A stretch of DNA of 64,000 bases from Hygrocybe punicea (lineage: Eukaryota; Basidiomycota; Agaricomycetes; Agaricales; Hygrophoraceae), in NCBI GenBank assembly GCA_963556145.1, contig OY744470.1, positions 4,092,001 through 4,156,000 of the forward strand, written 5' to 3'. The notes below the pieces were generated by a model. It was not told where the DNA came from, ran no database searches, and worked only from the letters and a program-made list of their open reading frames with translations. The position numbers were made by a program, and so were the translations under genes. Positions 33,706 through 44,785 of the stretch are shown in pieces; positions within the stretch are counted from its first letter, which is position 1, and each line of letters starts with the position of its first letter.

Positions 33706-34569
33706 AATCACCCCTCTTGTAATATTCCTACTCCTATCCAATGTCTGTGTAACAAAGGGCATCAAAAATGCGAAATTGTGGGGCTATAATATACACAGAA
33801 CAGCCCAGACAAAGGGGCAGTGATAGTAATCAAGAGGTAGTAATAGGGCCTGATAGCTAATGAGCAGATACTGCTATTGGCCAGCCAAAGTCTTAGTCCT
33901 TCTTCCATTTCTGGAGAGAATCCTGTCTCTCCAGCCTATAAAAGAGCTTAGAAAAGTCTTGTCTGAACAGATCACCATTTACTCTGCTCTACTCCCTGTG
34001 GGAACTGAAGAAGCACCTCTGCAGAAACAAGGACCAGCCACTTGTTTTCCCCTCTTGGAGTGAGTGTTTAAAATTGTTCCTTTGAATCCCTACCGTTTCT
34101 GTTACGAGTCCCTATAAGGGAATCGTTCTATACGGTGGATTCTCAAACTCAGGGTCAGACTCTAATTTGCCAAGCTGTGGGAACAATTTTGTGAAACTGT
34201 GGGAACAATTTGGAAGCCCTGGGAATAACTATAAAACCGTGTGACTGGGCGGAGTTGAGTGTGAGAATTTGTTGTCCCAATCGGCAAGAACAATAAGGCA
34301 GCCGGATCACAGCAGCCAAAATTGGAAATGGGTAGTGTTATATCATGTTGGTATTGCAATTGCAATTGGTTTCTGATAATGATCACATGCATTCATAATG
34401 CAATGCGCCGTGTATGAATGAACAATATGTCAGTGGTATCTGTCATGTAGCCACATCTACTGTGTGTAATAGAAATGTTGATAATGAAATGAGTTCAAAC
34501 AGTGTCCATTGTACACTTGTCACACAGGTCCAAATGTGTGCGGTGAGTGTTTGGTAGGTGTCCCAGCTT
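33706..34569. other. Spacer with right flank repeat
   Basis: 33757-33850 repeats the sequence left of the LTR element (27673-27770). GCTGTGGGAACAATTT and a close copy lie in tandem near 34173-34210. No gene is seen. Confidence 0.45.
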
Positions 34570-35165
34570 TAATCTGGCGCAGTTGTTTGCACAAACATCT
34601 GTACGGTGTTTTGGTGGACATGTTCAGTGCATGTAAGTAAACCGGTGTGACCGGATATATGACACCGAACACATCGAACATGTTCAGTGTGTTCTGTGGA
34701 CATGTTCGGTGCATGTCAGTAAACTAGTATGACCAGATATACGACAACGAACACATCGAACATGTTCGGTGTGTTCGGTGGACATGTTCGGTGCAGGTCA
34801 GTGAACTGGTATGACCAGATATACTACACCGAACACATCGAACATGTTCGGTGTGTTTGGTGGACATGTTCGGTGCATGTCAGTAAACTAGAATGACCAG
34901 ATATACGACACCGAACACATCGAACATGTTCGGTGGACATGTTCGGTGCATGTCAGTACAGTGGTATAACCAGAAATACTACACTGAACACATCGAACAT
35001 GTTGAACCGGTGTGTTTGGTTGACATGTTCGGTGGATGTTGGTAAGCCAATATGATTAGGTATACTACACCAAACACATCCGGTGTGTTTGGTGGGCATG
35101 TTTGGTGGATGTCCATCGACTGGTATGACTAGGTATACTACACCGAACACATCCACCAAAAACAC
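34570..35165. repeat. Satellite A, about 83-bp unit, about seven copies
   Basis: Units built on GGTGGACATGTTCGGTGCA, then a CAGTAAACT-type spacer, GACCAGATATAC and CACCGAACACATCGAACATG recur with a period of 72-90 bases. CGAACACATCGAACATGTTCG is partly palindromic. Units diverge by 5-15%. Confidence 0.85.
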
Positions 35166-37115
35166 TGAAGATGCCGCAGCCTGCATGTGGGGCATTTCCC
35201 TTGCACAAATAGTTGTATGAACAACGTATTCGGTGTATCTGTAGTGTAGCTACCAGTACAATGTTCATTAGAATTAATATTAATGCAAACATTGACTACT
35301 TGTTGAAGAGGTCCAAAGTGTTCGGTATGTTTGGTAGGGTGTTCGGTTGATGTCCCAGCCTTCATCTGTGGCATTTCCCTTGCACAAATAGTTGTATGAA
35401 CAACGTATTCGGTGTATCTGTAGTGCAGCTACCAGTACAATGTTCATTAGAATTAATATTAATGCAAACATTGACTACTTGTTGAAGAGGTCCAAAGTGT
35501 TCGGTATGTTCGGTAAGGTGTTCGGTTAATGTCCCAGCCTTCATCTGTGGCATTTCCCTTGCACAAATAGTTGTACGAACAACGTATTCGATGTATCTGT
35601 AGTGTAGCTACCAGTACAATGTGTATTAGAATTAATATTAATGCAAACATTGACTACTTGTCGAACAGGTCCAAAGTGTTCGGTATGTTCGGTAGGGTGT
35701 TCGGTTGATGTCCCAGCCTTCATCTGTGGCATTTCCCTTGCACAAATAGTTGTACGAACAACGTATTCGGTGTATCTGTAGTGTAGCTACCAGTACAATG
35801 TGTATTAGAATTAATATTAATGCAAACATTGACTACTTGTCGAACAGGTCCAAAGTGTTTGGTATGTTCGGTAGGGTGTTCGGTTGACGTCCCAGCCTTC
35901 ATCTGTGGCATTTCCCTTGCACAAATTGTTGTACGAACAACGTATTCGAAGTATCTGTTGTGTAGCTACCAGTACAATGTGTATTAGAATTAATATTAAT
36001 GCAAGCATTGACTACTTGCAAAGTGTTCGGTATGTTCGGTAGGGTGTTCGGTTGACGTCCCAGCCTTCATCTGTGGCATTTCCCTTGCACAAATAGTTGT
36101 ACGAACAACGTATTCGATGTATCTGTAGTGTAGCTACCAGTACAATGTGTATTAGAATTAATATTAATGCAAACATTGACTACTTGTCGAACAGGTCCAA
36201 AGTGTTCAGTATGTTCAGTAGGGTGTTCGGTTGATGTCCCAGCCTTCATCTGTGGCATTTCCCTTGCAAAAATAGTTGTACGAACAACGTATTCGGTGTA
36301 TCTGTAGTGTAGCTACCAGTACAATGTGTATTAGAATTAATATTAATGCAAGCATTGACTACTTGCAAAGTGTTCGGTATGTTCGGTAGGGTGTTCGGTT
36401 GATGTCCCAGCCTTCATCTGTGGCATTTCCCTTGCACAAATAGTTGTACGAACAACGTATTCGGTGTATCTGTAGTGTAGCTACCAGTACAATGTGTATT
36501 AGAATTAATATTAATGCAAACATTGACTACTTGTCGAACAGGTCCAAAGTGTTTGGTATGTTCGGTAGGGTGTTCGGTTGACGTCCCAGCCTTCATCTGT
36601 GGCATTTCCCTTGCACAAATAGTTGTACGAACAACGTATTCGATGTATCTGTAGTGTAGCTACCAGTACAATGTGTATTAGAATTAATATTAATGCAAAC
36701 ATTGACTACTTGTCGAACAGGTCCAAAGTGTTCAGTATGTTCAGTAGGGTGTTCGGTTGATGTCCCAGCCTTCATCTGTGGCATTTCCCTTGCAAAAATA
36801 GTTGTACGAACAACGTATTCGGTGTATCTGTAGTGTAGCTACCAGTACAATGTGTATTAGAATTAATATTAATGCAAGCATTGACTACTTGCAAAGTGTT
36901 CGGTATGTTCGGTAGGGTGTTCGGTTGATGTCCCAGCCTTCATCTGTGGCATTTCCCTTGCACAAATCGTTGTACGAACAACGTATTCGATGTATCTGTT
37001 GTGTAGCTACATGTACAATGTGTATTAGAATTATCATTAATGCACACATTGACTACTCGTTGTACAGGTCGAAAGTGTTCAGTCAGTGTTCAGTAGATAT
37101 CCCAGCCTCTTTCTG
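35166..37115. repeat. Satellite B, about 179-bp unit, about eleven copies, higher-order repeat
   Basis: CAGCCTTCATCTGTGGCATT starts units at about 35352, 35531, 35710, 35889, 36056, 36236, 36404, 36584, 36763 and 36930, with diverged copies at both ends. Length is 179-180, or 167-168 when a TCGAACAGGTCC-type block is missing. Three successive units (36056-36583) repeat almost exactly as 36584-37110. Units share the TGTTCGGT heptamer-like motif with satellite A. Small minus-strand frames are by-products. Confidence 0.92.
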
Positions 37116-37175
37116 ATGCATTCCCCTTCCACCCATAATTGTACACACATTATATCAGATGTGTCTGTGTTGCAG

Positions 37176-37551
37176 TCACTGGATGCACGCCATAATATTT
37201 CTAATAAAAATGTCTTGAAATTGCCTGGAAATTAATCCATATTATTTTAACATGTCATTTGCAGAGAACATTTACATATTTAGTGCATATTTTTCGTACA
37301 TTTCTGAGACAGGTATCATAAAGATATGATAAACATTATAAGAAAACCAAGATGTTTCAAGACTATGAAATTGTATTTCTTTTAAGATAGCACTCAAGAT
37401 ACTTTTATGATAACTTCCTTTAAAACGAACTGACATTATTTAGAAGGTTTTTAAATTTTTTCTCACAATGTTGTATTAAAGTAACATGGATCAATTTCCA
37501 GATAACTTCAAGATATTTTGAGTTGAAATACTATGGCTTGCATCCAGTGAG
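37176..37551. mobile_element. Second type of palindromic MITE, about 375 bp
   Basis: TCACTGGATGCACGCCATA at the left end is matched inverted at the right (GGCTTGCATCCAGTGA). Homology continues inward through TCTTGAA-TT-CTGGAAATT, so nearly the whole element folds back. A TSD could not be defined. Confidence 0.6.
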
Positions 37552-38779
37552 TCATATATAATATGCACATTGAAATCGTTCCCAATGCAAGCAGTGATTT
37601 CTTGTCAAAGAGGTATAATACAATGTTCCACCTTCAACCCTTGGAAATCCCATTGTAGACATAATAGTATGACCTGTATATTGGATGGGTCTGTACAAGT
37701 GCTACATATCCTTGCAATGCACCTCATACTTAATACATTATCAATACTGGTAAAACAGGCTGAATGGATTTCAGTAAATCATTGGGCCAGTGTCCCAGAC
37801 ACAGTATGCAGCATTGCAGTGCAACAGACACTGTCTGTTCCATAAATTCCATTCGTGCATGTCACACCTATCTTCATCATGTGTGCTGGAATTGGTTCAG
37901 GTGTTCAACACTGATCAAACTGTTACACAAGAACATTATGTCACCAACTTCACAGCTTCATGAATCGGAAGCATTGCTAGTGCACAAGCTGAACCAGTCA
38001 TCTTGTTGATTCTGGTATCATCAAACCCAGTGATCTTATCAAAGTGGTTCCAATACAAGTGCAGTTGGTGTCATTGTACATGTGTTTATTTCTACCATAC
38101 TCACAGGAGGTCATTCTTGACCCGACAAATAATTCAGATACTTAGAGTTTCTGGATATACTTACTATGTATTCTGTAAAACTTTCACAGAGTAACTATGA
38201 CTACTGATAGAGTAGTAAATTAGTTGTATATATGCCAGCATGAACACTGCAAACTTGATATGAAAGATGCCAATTTGGGATCTGATATTGCATTATGACA
38301 AATTGGAAGGAACAGGGTATAATCAATTATGAAAGCTATATCATTGTAGTATGGTATCTGAATGGTATCTGAATGGCATCAGTATGTAATAATAAAGGAA
38401 ATATTAATAACTTTGCAAATATTGATTATCATAGCAGCATCATAATACTGTATGATTTGTATCCACTTATTCTCTCATTACTAAAAAGGGACGAGTAACC
38501 TGCCATGCAAAGCAATGGCCCACACCCCACTAGTAGTATCCCTTTCATTTTTTCTCTGTGTTTCAAAGCTATAACACTTGGCCCAAGGTCTTATCAGCTT
38601 GGTTCTATGTCAGAATCCTCACTACTAATTGTGTGTTCAAGTAAACTTATGTAGATTCTCTGTTCACTCTGGTTGAGAAATATTCCTCAGTCCAGCGGTT
38701 GAAGCTTTTTCTAAGACCTCCTGGTCTCACCCTTATCACCTAATCATTTGGTGTTAACGATGATTGAAAGCGCATTTTT
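37552..38779. other. AT-rich non-coding stretch
   Basis: Only short, non-conserved frames are present. Probably old transposon debris, not assignable by eye. Confidence 0.35.
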
Positions 38780-40690
38780 ATTCATGTAATGCTGGATTCT
38801 GTTCTCCAGCATCGACTGCATCAGCTTATTATCCTCATTCATACTGAGCAGTCTGAAATTGAATTCCCCAAACATCAACACGACTTCTGGATTGATAATG
38901 TTCATCGTAGCATATCCAAGCAAACACTCTCATCGCAATTTTTCCGCATACAGTACCGCAGCACTCAGGGTTTCGATAGCAGAGATTTGATTTATCTGCT
39001 TTGGTCAGTCAGACACTTCTTTGTCAAGTGAACAGTTGGGGCCCACCATGATGGTTATTACATGTTGCTTCCAACACAAAAAAACAGGAGATTTCTTTGT
39101 GGTAGTGGTGGTGGAGAAAATTCAAAGTTTGAGTTTATTTTTTGGTGTCATCTTGGAGTTCATTTACATGCCTCATGTTGGGCCTTGTGGCCTTAATAGA
39201 GTCTCATTGCATACCCTGTTTGGAAATCAGGTAGCCTGAAGATAGACGAACTGCTAAGTTCAGGATGAACAGACAACAAGTTTTATTATTATATAAGACT
39301 ACTAATGAAGAGCACATCAAGAAAGCAGTTGAGGTCAAATAGGTTCAAAACTTCTTTGTTGTGTCTTAACTTCCAAGCTCAAACTTGCATTAGAAATCAT
39401 CATGTTTCAAGCATAGAGCAATCTCCCAGAGTAATATAAATAACAAGAACCTGAAATACACAGAGGTTAGTGCCTGTGCCTATATAAGGCATGGATGCTT
39501 CGTTCCGCAAAGCATGGTGGATTTTCAGAAGGGTGAAAGGTAATGATGTTAGATTAGAGTGTCCTTGAGGTGACCTAACATTCTTATTAGGTAAATAAAT
39601 ATAGATTACTCAATATGCAAAGCTCTCAAGTACAACATTAAAGGCATGTGGTAAGCTCTCTTGTTCTATGATGTGATATATAAGTGAACACTGAATTTTG
39701 GGAGATGTGTGATACAGAATAGTTTTTTGGATGCACCTACCATGAAATTGATCTTTAGTATTGAAAAATTCCATTTAAATGCTCACGAGGAGAATTGCTT
39801 TTCAAAATTCTCACCCAACTTTATTCATGGTGCTGAGCAGCTGAATGGAGAACAAATGGAAACTCTGTGGGTGATTATCGACTTGATCTCATGCATCACA
39901 AAGTATATGATCAAGGCTCACCGGTAGGAGATTTTAGATGACATGATGAGACATTCAAACTGAAAAAAGCTGGTTGGAATAAGTAAGCAACATCCATTGT
40001 CTTTCTTCTGGTTTAATACTCATTCTCTGAACAGTAAAAATGTTGATAGCAAAACATCAAACAGCCATCAAGGTCGAACAAGAAAGCAAGGAGGCATATC
40101 AAGATTTGTTAAGTTCATTGGATCCTGCATTTATGAAAAAGTGAGGTGAAAGCTGAAATTTCACTGAATCACAGCATGGGGATGCACTGAAAATTTATTA
40201 AGTTGCTTTGAAGTAAGGTCAGTGATATTTTCTCTCACTAGCAGTGATGAATAAACAATTAATAGCACCAACTATCGCTGAAATACGTCTGAAATTGTTA
40301 AGGAATTCCGAGGGAGGTGAGAGAGTCTAATGCAGTGGCCTGGTTACTTTCCAGACTCAATATTGAACAAGCTCAGTATGTGCAAGATTCCACATCAGAT
40401 GAGGAAGAAATAAAAGATGAAGATGATTCTGAGTCTATCCTAGCAGAAAATGCTTATATCTGTTTGCCTTCTACAATAGGACAGAAGATATGTACAAGGG
40501 TAGGATGGATTGAAATGGCTTCACAGGAAATTGGGCTTTGAAAGGAACAAGCTAACAAGTCCCTGGAGAAAATATGTTTTTCTCTAGAATATAAAGCATT
40601 GCTTTATTGAACATGAGTTAGGAAAGCAAAAGAACAAAAAACCAAGACACAGACTTGGGGTGTCTTTCATATGTTGAATTACACAATTTA
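38780..40690 (+). pseudogene. Decayed KDZ-superfamily transposase
   Basis: Broken plus-strand frames match the C-terminal half of KDZ (Kyakuja-Dileera-Zisupton) transposases. Examples are IEKFHLNAHEENCFSKFS with GAEQLNGEQMETLW (39745-39880), EILDDMMRHSN (39930), AWLLSRLNIEQAQY (40340) and LPSTIGQKICTRVGW (40465-40510), then a KAKEQKTKTQTW tail. Frameshifts and stops lie between the blocks. The upstream part at 38790-39030 may be an earlier segment. These DNA transposons are typical of Agaricomycetes and often sit near TET/JBP genes; none is seen here. Confidence 0.6.
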
Positions 40691-41916
40691 ATGTCGAAAA
40701 TTTTCATTTGCGAACTGCAATTCCTGATAAGTCAATTTTCACGAACCATATTATCTAAATGGATGGGTACAATTACTTTAGTTCTGATAAAATCTTAACT
40801 TTTGATAACTCTAAAAATAGTACATTTTAATACACAATAAATTAAATATTTTAATTTCATTAAAATTATAACTTTCAGTTTTTAAGAAATGTCTAAACTT
40901 AGACTAGCAAATCTGACTCAAATATAAATGATACTTTCCCTCCACACTTTAACACTGATGATTATTTTAATTACAGGACTAATCGAAAGGCAAAAGATAA
41001 CAATTAATTTAAAAATTTATTTATTTATGACTTAAATTTAATATTTAGATTTGGCCTAAATGTAAATCCAAAGCTTATATTTTACTGCTAACTTTAGAAA
41101 TAACTTTAGATCTCAACTAAAATATTGAAAGTACTAATGTGATACCTATCTTACAAAGAAAGTATACATTCAACTAATAATAACAGTCAATAACTAATAA
41201 TAAATATATGAGCTCATGATCTCCTTCGCATTCTGAAATCAGATAGAGAATGAGACTTCCACTTTTGTCTTGCGTTGATGTGGCTATCATCTGTATCTTC
41301 ATTCTTTATGTCCTGCATGATATCATAAATATTAGAAATCCTAGTATACAGTCATGCTCACATTATTTTGTTATGAGACGTCATCCTCCAGTAGGCTGAC
41401 CAGGTGGGTATAAGAACAAAAAAATATTTTGAACTTTTTTGCAAGTGTCTCGGTTATTCTAGTTCCAATGGTAGCTTTATCCTTAGCATATATAAAGTAT
41501 GAATGACATTGTCATTTGAACTGATCAGGAAGCTTGAATTGAATTCTTTCTAGCAATGTCTTATTGATATGGTATTTTCAGATTATTATGCATTAAAGTA
41601 AAATGATTTCAGCAGGCGTGCAGATAATAGCATCAACCAGAATAAAGCCTAGAATAGTAGGTCTTCAACAGAATAAGATTATATACTTATTAGCATTCCG
41701 TGAATCAGACAAACCATCAAGTGTAATAATGATGCTAGTTGGGATGATAAGTAGCAGTGATGATGGGTCTGTAGAATTGCACACTATTGGTTGAGGGATT
41801 GATGGGTCTGAAAGCTGGATGTGTAAGTGTTTTTCAAATAAATATCTTGACGAGAATCCCATCAAAAGGTAGGAGCTGATATAGATGAAGAATAAGGATT
41901 GTGAAGCAGCATTCAC
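40691..41916. other. AT-rich spacer left of the second LTR element
   Basis: No gene or clear repeat is seen. Confidence 0.4.
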
Positions 41917-41921
41917 TTGAG

Positions 41922-42486
41922 TGTTACTTTTTACCCCGATTTAACCCCCGCTTCCGACCCCGTCTCTGACTCCGCATCCCAAGACAACATCATAACCTGG
42001 GTCCAAAACATCATTAACGACAATCGACAATGATATCCTAATCCATATGATTACCCTCATCGCCCGATCACCGCCGATACATCGTACACGCTCATACAAG
42101 CACTTAATAATACCGCACAACATAATCACTGGATCAGTTGTCTGCTGACACCAGACCCACAAAGCAGCCGTTGGCTACCACGTTGGCACCCCAAAACGCG
42201 CAGACCACGAAGACAAGCAAGACGCCGTTCATCTCGGAGCTCGTCCTTCCTGCATCCACGCATGACGAAGAAGCCGACCCTAAAGTCGTTCACTTATATA
42301 TAATCATGGACATTCGTAGTCAGTAATCCTTAAGTTTAGTCTAGCTACTCTTCCCCCGACCGCTAACAGACACCCAGACTTCCTTCCCCCTTCCGCCTTA
42401 CCATTGTTTGTATTCGCTTTCCTTTATTACATCCTCGTTTGGTTTGTTGTTGCCGGAGTCCGCCATAAGAACAGTGATCCGTAACA
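41922..42486 (+). repeat. 5' LTR
   Basis: TGTTAC...TAACA, 565 bases, with TATA box 42295-42303 and predicted RNA start near 42330. Confidence 0.93.
42295..42303 (+). promoter_or_regulatory. LTR TATA box
   Basis: TATATATAA lies about 35 bases before AAGTTTAGTCT, the string complementary to the primer-binding site. Confidence 0.6.
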
Positions 42487-42488
42487 TA

Positions 42489-42499
42489 AGACTAAACTT
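42489..42499 (+). promoter_or_regulatory. Self-complementary primer-binding site, 11 bases
   Basis: AGACTAAACTT, two bases after the LTR, is the exact reverse complement of 42332-42342 in the LTR (AAGTTTAGTCT). It follows the Tf1/sushi self-priming pattern, with the same two-base offset as the other element. Confidence 0.65.
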
Positions 42500-42732
42500 T
42501 CTCTACTCCCTCGACATCAAACCAAGAAATCCTGGAACCTCAACGATATCGAACCCCAGATTCGGACCAAGACAAAGAGTATTATCTCGCACCTGAGACG
42601 TCAGATTCCTCTGACGATGATTTTGACCAATACGTCGCAACACAGATTAGTTTCCGATCCACGCCTTTCCCCTCGTCATCATTTTCTCCTCCAACATCTA
42701 CTTCTTACCATCAAACTCACTCCCGAACCAGA

Positions 42733-44707
42733 ATGTCAGGCGAAACATCAGGAGAAACCCACAAAACCCAAGACACCACCACTACAGCACCCGCAGCCCC
42801 GTCACCTCTGAAATCTTATATTGCTCTGCCGGCTAAGTACGATGGAAACAAAGAAGGATTCAAAACATTCTTCCGAGGAGCTTTCATCTACATCCGGGCC
42901 AACAGGGCCACGTTCGACACAGAAGAAAAACAAATCCTTTTTATCCTCTCATATCTGCAGGGAGGACTCGCCGGACGATGGGCAGACGAGTATGTCGATA
43001 TCGCCCTGCAGCACTCCCCCGTCAACTTCAGATCCTTGGATGATTTCACCAAGGAATTCAGACGACATTTCGAGAAACCGGATTAGAAGAAAGACACATT
43101 GACGAAGTTGAATGACTTGCGTCAAGGAAAGATGACAGCAGATGAGTTTTGGATCGAGTTTGATACTCTCCATCGTATTGCTGGTCTCGGCGAAATTCTG
43201 AATGAGAGTTATCTCATTCAACTCATCGAATTGCACATGAACAAACCATTGATCGACCAAATCTACACCGGTATGACGATCCCGACCACTGTCAAAGAAT
43301 GGCGACAGCAAACAGTCAAGCTTGATCAGCAATGGCGACGCCATCAGGACCAGATACGGTCCATGAACCTACCAGCAAAAACACACTACAATCCTGGAAC
43401 AATGACCACGACAACAACCCCACGCACACAAACAACGACACCTCGTCCCCAGTCAGAATCAGTACCGATGGATGTTGATACGCGTCGAACCCAGCCGAGA
43501 CAACAAACGTTTACACGTTTGACAGATGAACAACAGCAAGAATATATGAAGAAAGGGATTTGCTTTACAGTGGTTTTCATAAACATGCGGAAAAGTTGAA
43601 AAAAGATTTGAGGTGTAAAAATTTTGGACTTGGTGAAATTTCTCTTGTATCTCATGGAATACTGCATGGATTGAGATGGTTATAGAGGGAAAGTTGTACT
43701 ATTTCTTAAGGGCTTTCTACTCCTGTAATTACATTTGGACAATATTTAGTGTATGGTTAGTTGTAGATGAAATAACAGGGAAACCAGGATTTTTTGAGAC
43801 CCAAAATGATATTGTCAAATTATGGTATCAAATGAGCTCCTATGAAGAAGATTGTAGGGAGAAAATTGTTCATTTTTTCAAGGGCTAGAAGTACATATAC
43901 CGTGTTTTTCTTGACTTTTGTGTTTTGAGCCAATATTACATCAGTACTATTTTTGATTGCATTGGGATTAGAATACTGCAAGAATTATAAATATTGGCTC
44001 AAAACACAAAAGTCAAGAAAAACACGGTATATGTACTTCTAGCCCTTGAAAAAATGAACAATTTTCTCCCTACAATCTTCTTCATAGGAGCTCATTTGAT
44101 ACCATAATTTGACAATATCATTTTGGGTCTCAAAAAATCCTGGTTTCCCTGTTATTTCATCTACAACTAACCATACACTAAATATTGTCCAAATGTAATT
44201 ACAGGAGTAGAAAGCCCTTAAGAAATAGTACAACTTTCCCTCTATAACCATCTCAATCCATGCAGTATTCCATGAGATACAAGAGAAATTTCACCAAGTC
44301 CAAAATTTTTACACCTCAAATCTTTTTTCAACTTTTCTGCATGTTTATGAAAACCACTGTAAATGTCGGCAACCTGGACATGTTTCACGCAATTGTCCAG
44401 AGCAACAAGGACAACAACAAGTCCGATCAATGCAAATGATACCACAAACAGCGAAACAACAAGAAGATGATGGCAAGGATGCCCGAATCGCAGCATTGAT
44501 GGACGAATTAATGGCGTTGAAGTTGAAGCAAGAGGGTTTTTGAAGAAGCGACGTGAAGCACAGGAGGCCACGATCGCACGACTTGAGAATGATGTACACG
44601 TATGTAAACAATTCAACAACGTTTTCACCAAACTCAAAGTCCTCCGCAATGACCTGAAACAAACAACGAAACCAGAACCAGAGCCGAAAGAGGAAAGCAA
44701 CACGTGA
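42733..44707 (+). pseudogene. Gag, broken by stops and a MITE
   Basis: The capsid region (KYDGNKEGFKTFFRGAF, LSYLQGGLAGRWADEYV, DDFTKEFRRHFEKPD) is interrupted by a TAG at 43084-43086. It continues from there (KMTADEFWIEFDTLHRIAGL) to the knuckle start KKGICF. The palindromic MITE is inserted there, after which CRQPGHVSRNCPE resumes in phase. A TGA near 44541 splits the C-terminal coiled-coil segment. The product is not functional. Confidence 0.85.
43564..44363. mobile_element. Palindromic TA-MITE, copy 2, inside the Gag zinc knuckle
   Basis: Left arm 43566-43937 and right arm 43990-44361 are inverted copies around a roughly 52-base centre. At least 213 bases (43676-43888 and 44039-44251) are identical, so both strands encode the same 70-residue frame. 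Ends are CAGTGGTTTTCATAAAC, flanked by TA on both sides. Removing the element and one TA restores TTTAAA and an in-phase Phe-Lys between GIC and CRQ. TIR and TSD are of Tc1/mariner type. Confidence 0.9.
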
Positions 44708-44785
44708 CAAGATACCCATGTTGCAGATGAAGAAGAGAAAACAATACCCCAGAAAAGAAAAACAACAATTGAATCAGAATTCAAT

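Noticed and set aside
35280..36784. Repeated 63-residue minus-strand frames as a gene family
   Set aside because: They are open because the satellite units are copies of each other; no start context, conservation beyond the repeat or coding bias.
35166..37115. CRISPR-like array
   Set aside because: Units are near-identical over their full 179 bases with no variable spacers, and the genome is eukaryotic; it is a satellite.
34570..37115. Centromere
   Set aside because: Only about 2.5 kb of satellite in one window; no evidence for kinetochore function.
43676..44251. Identical 70-residue frames on both strands as a gene pair
   Set aside because: They are the two arms of the palindromic MITE; other copies do not keep the frame.
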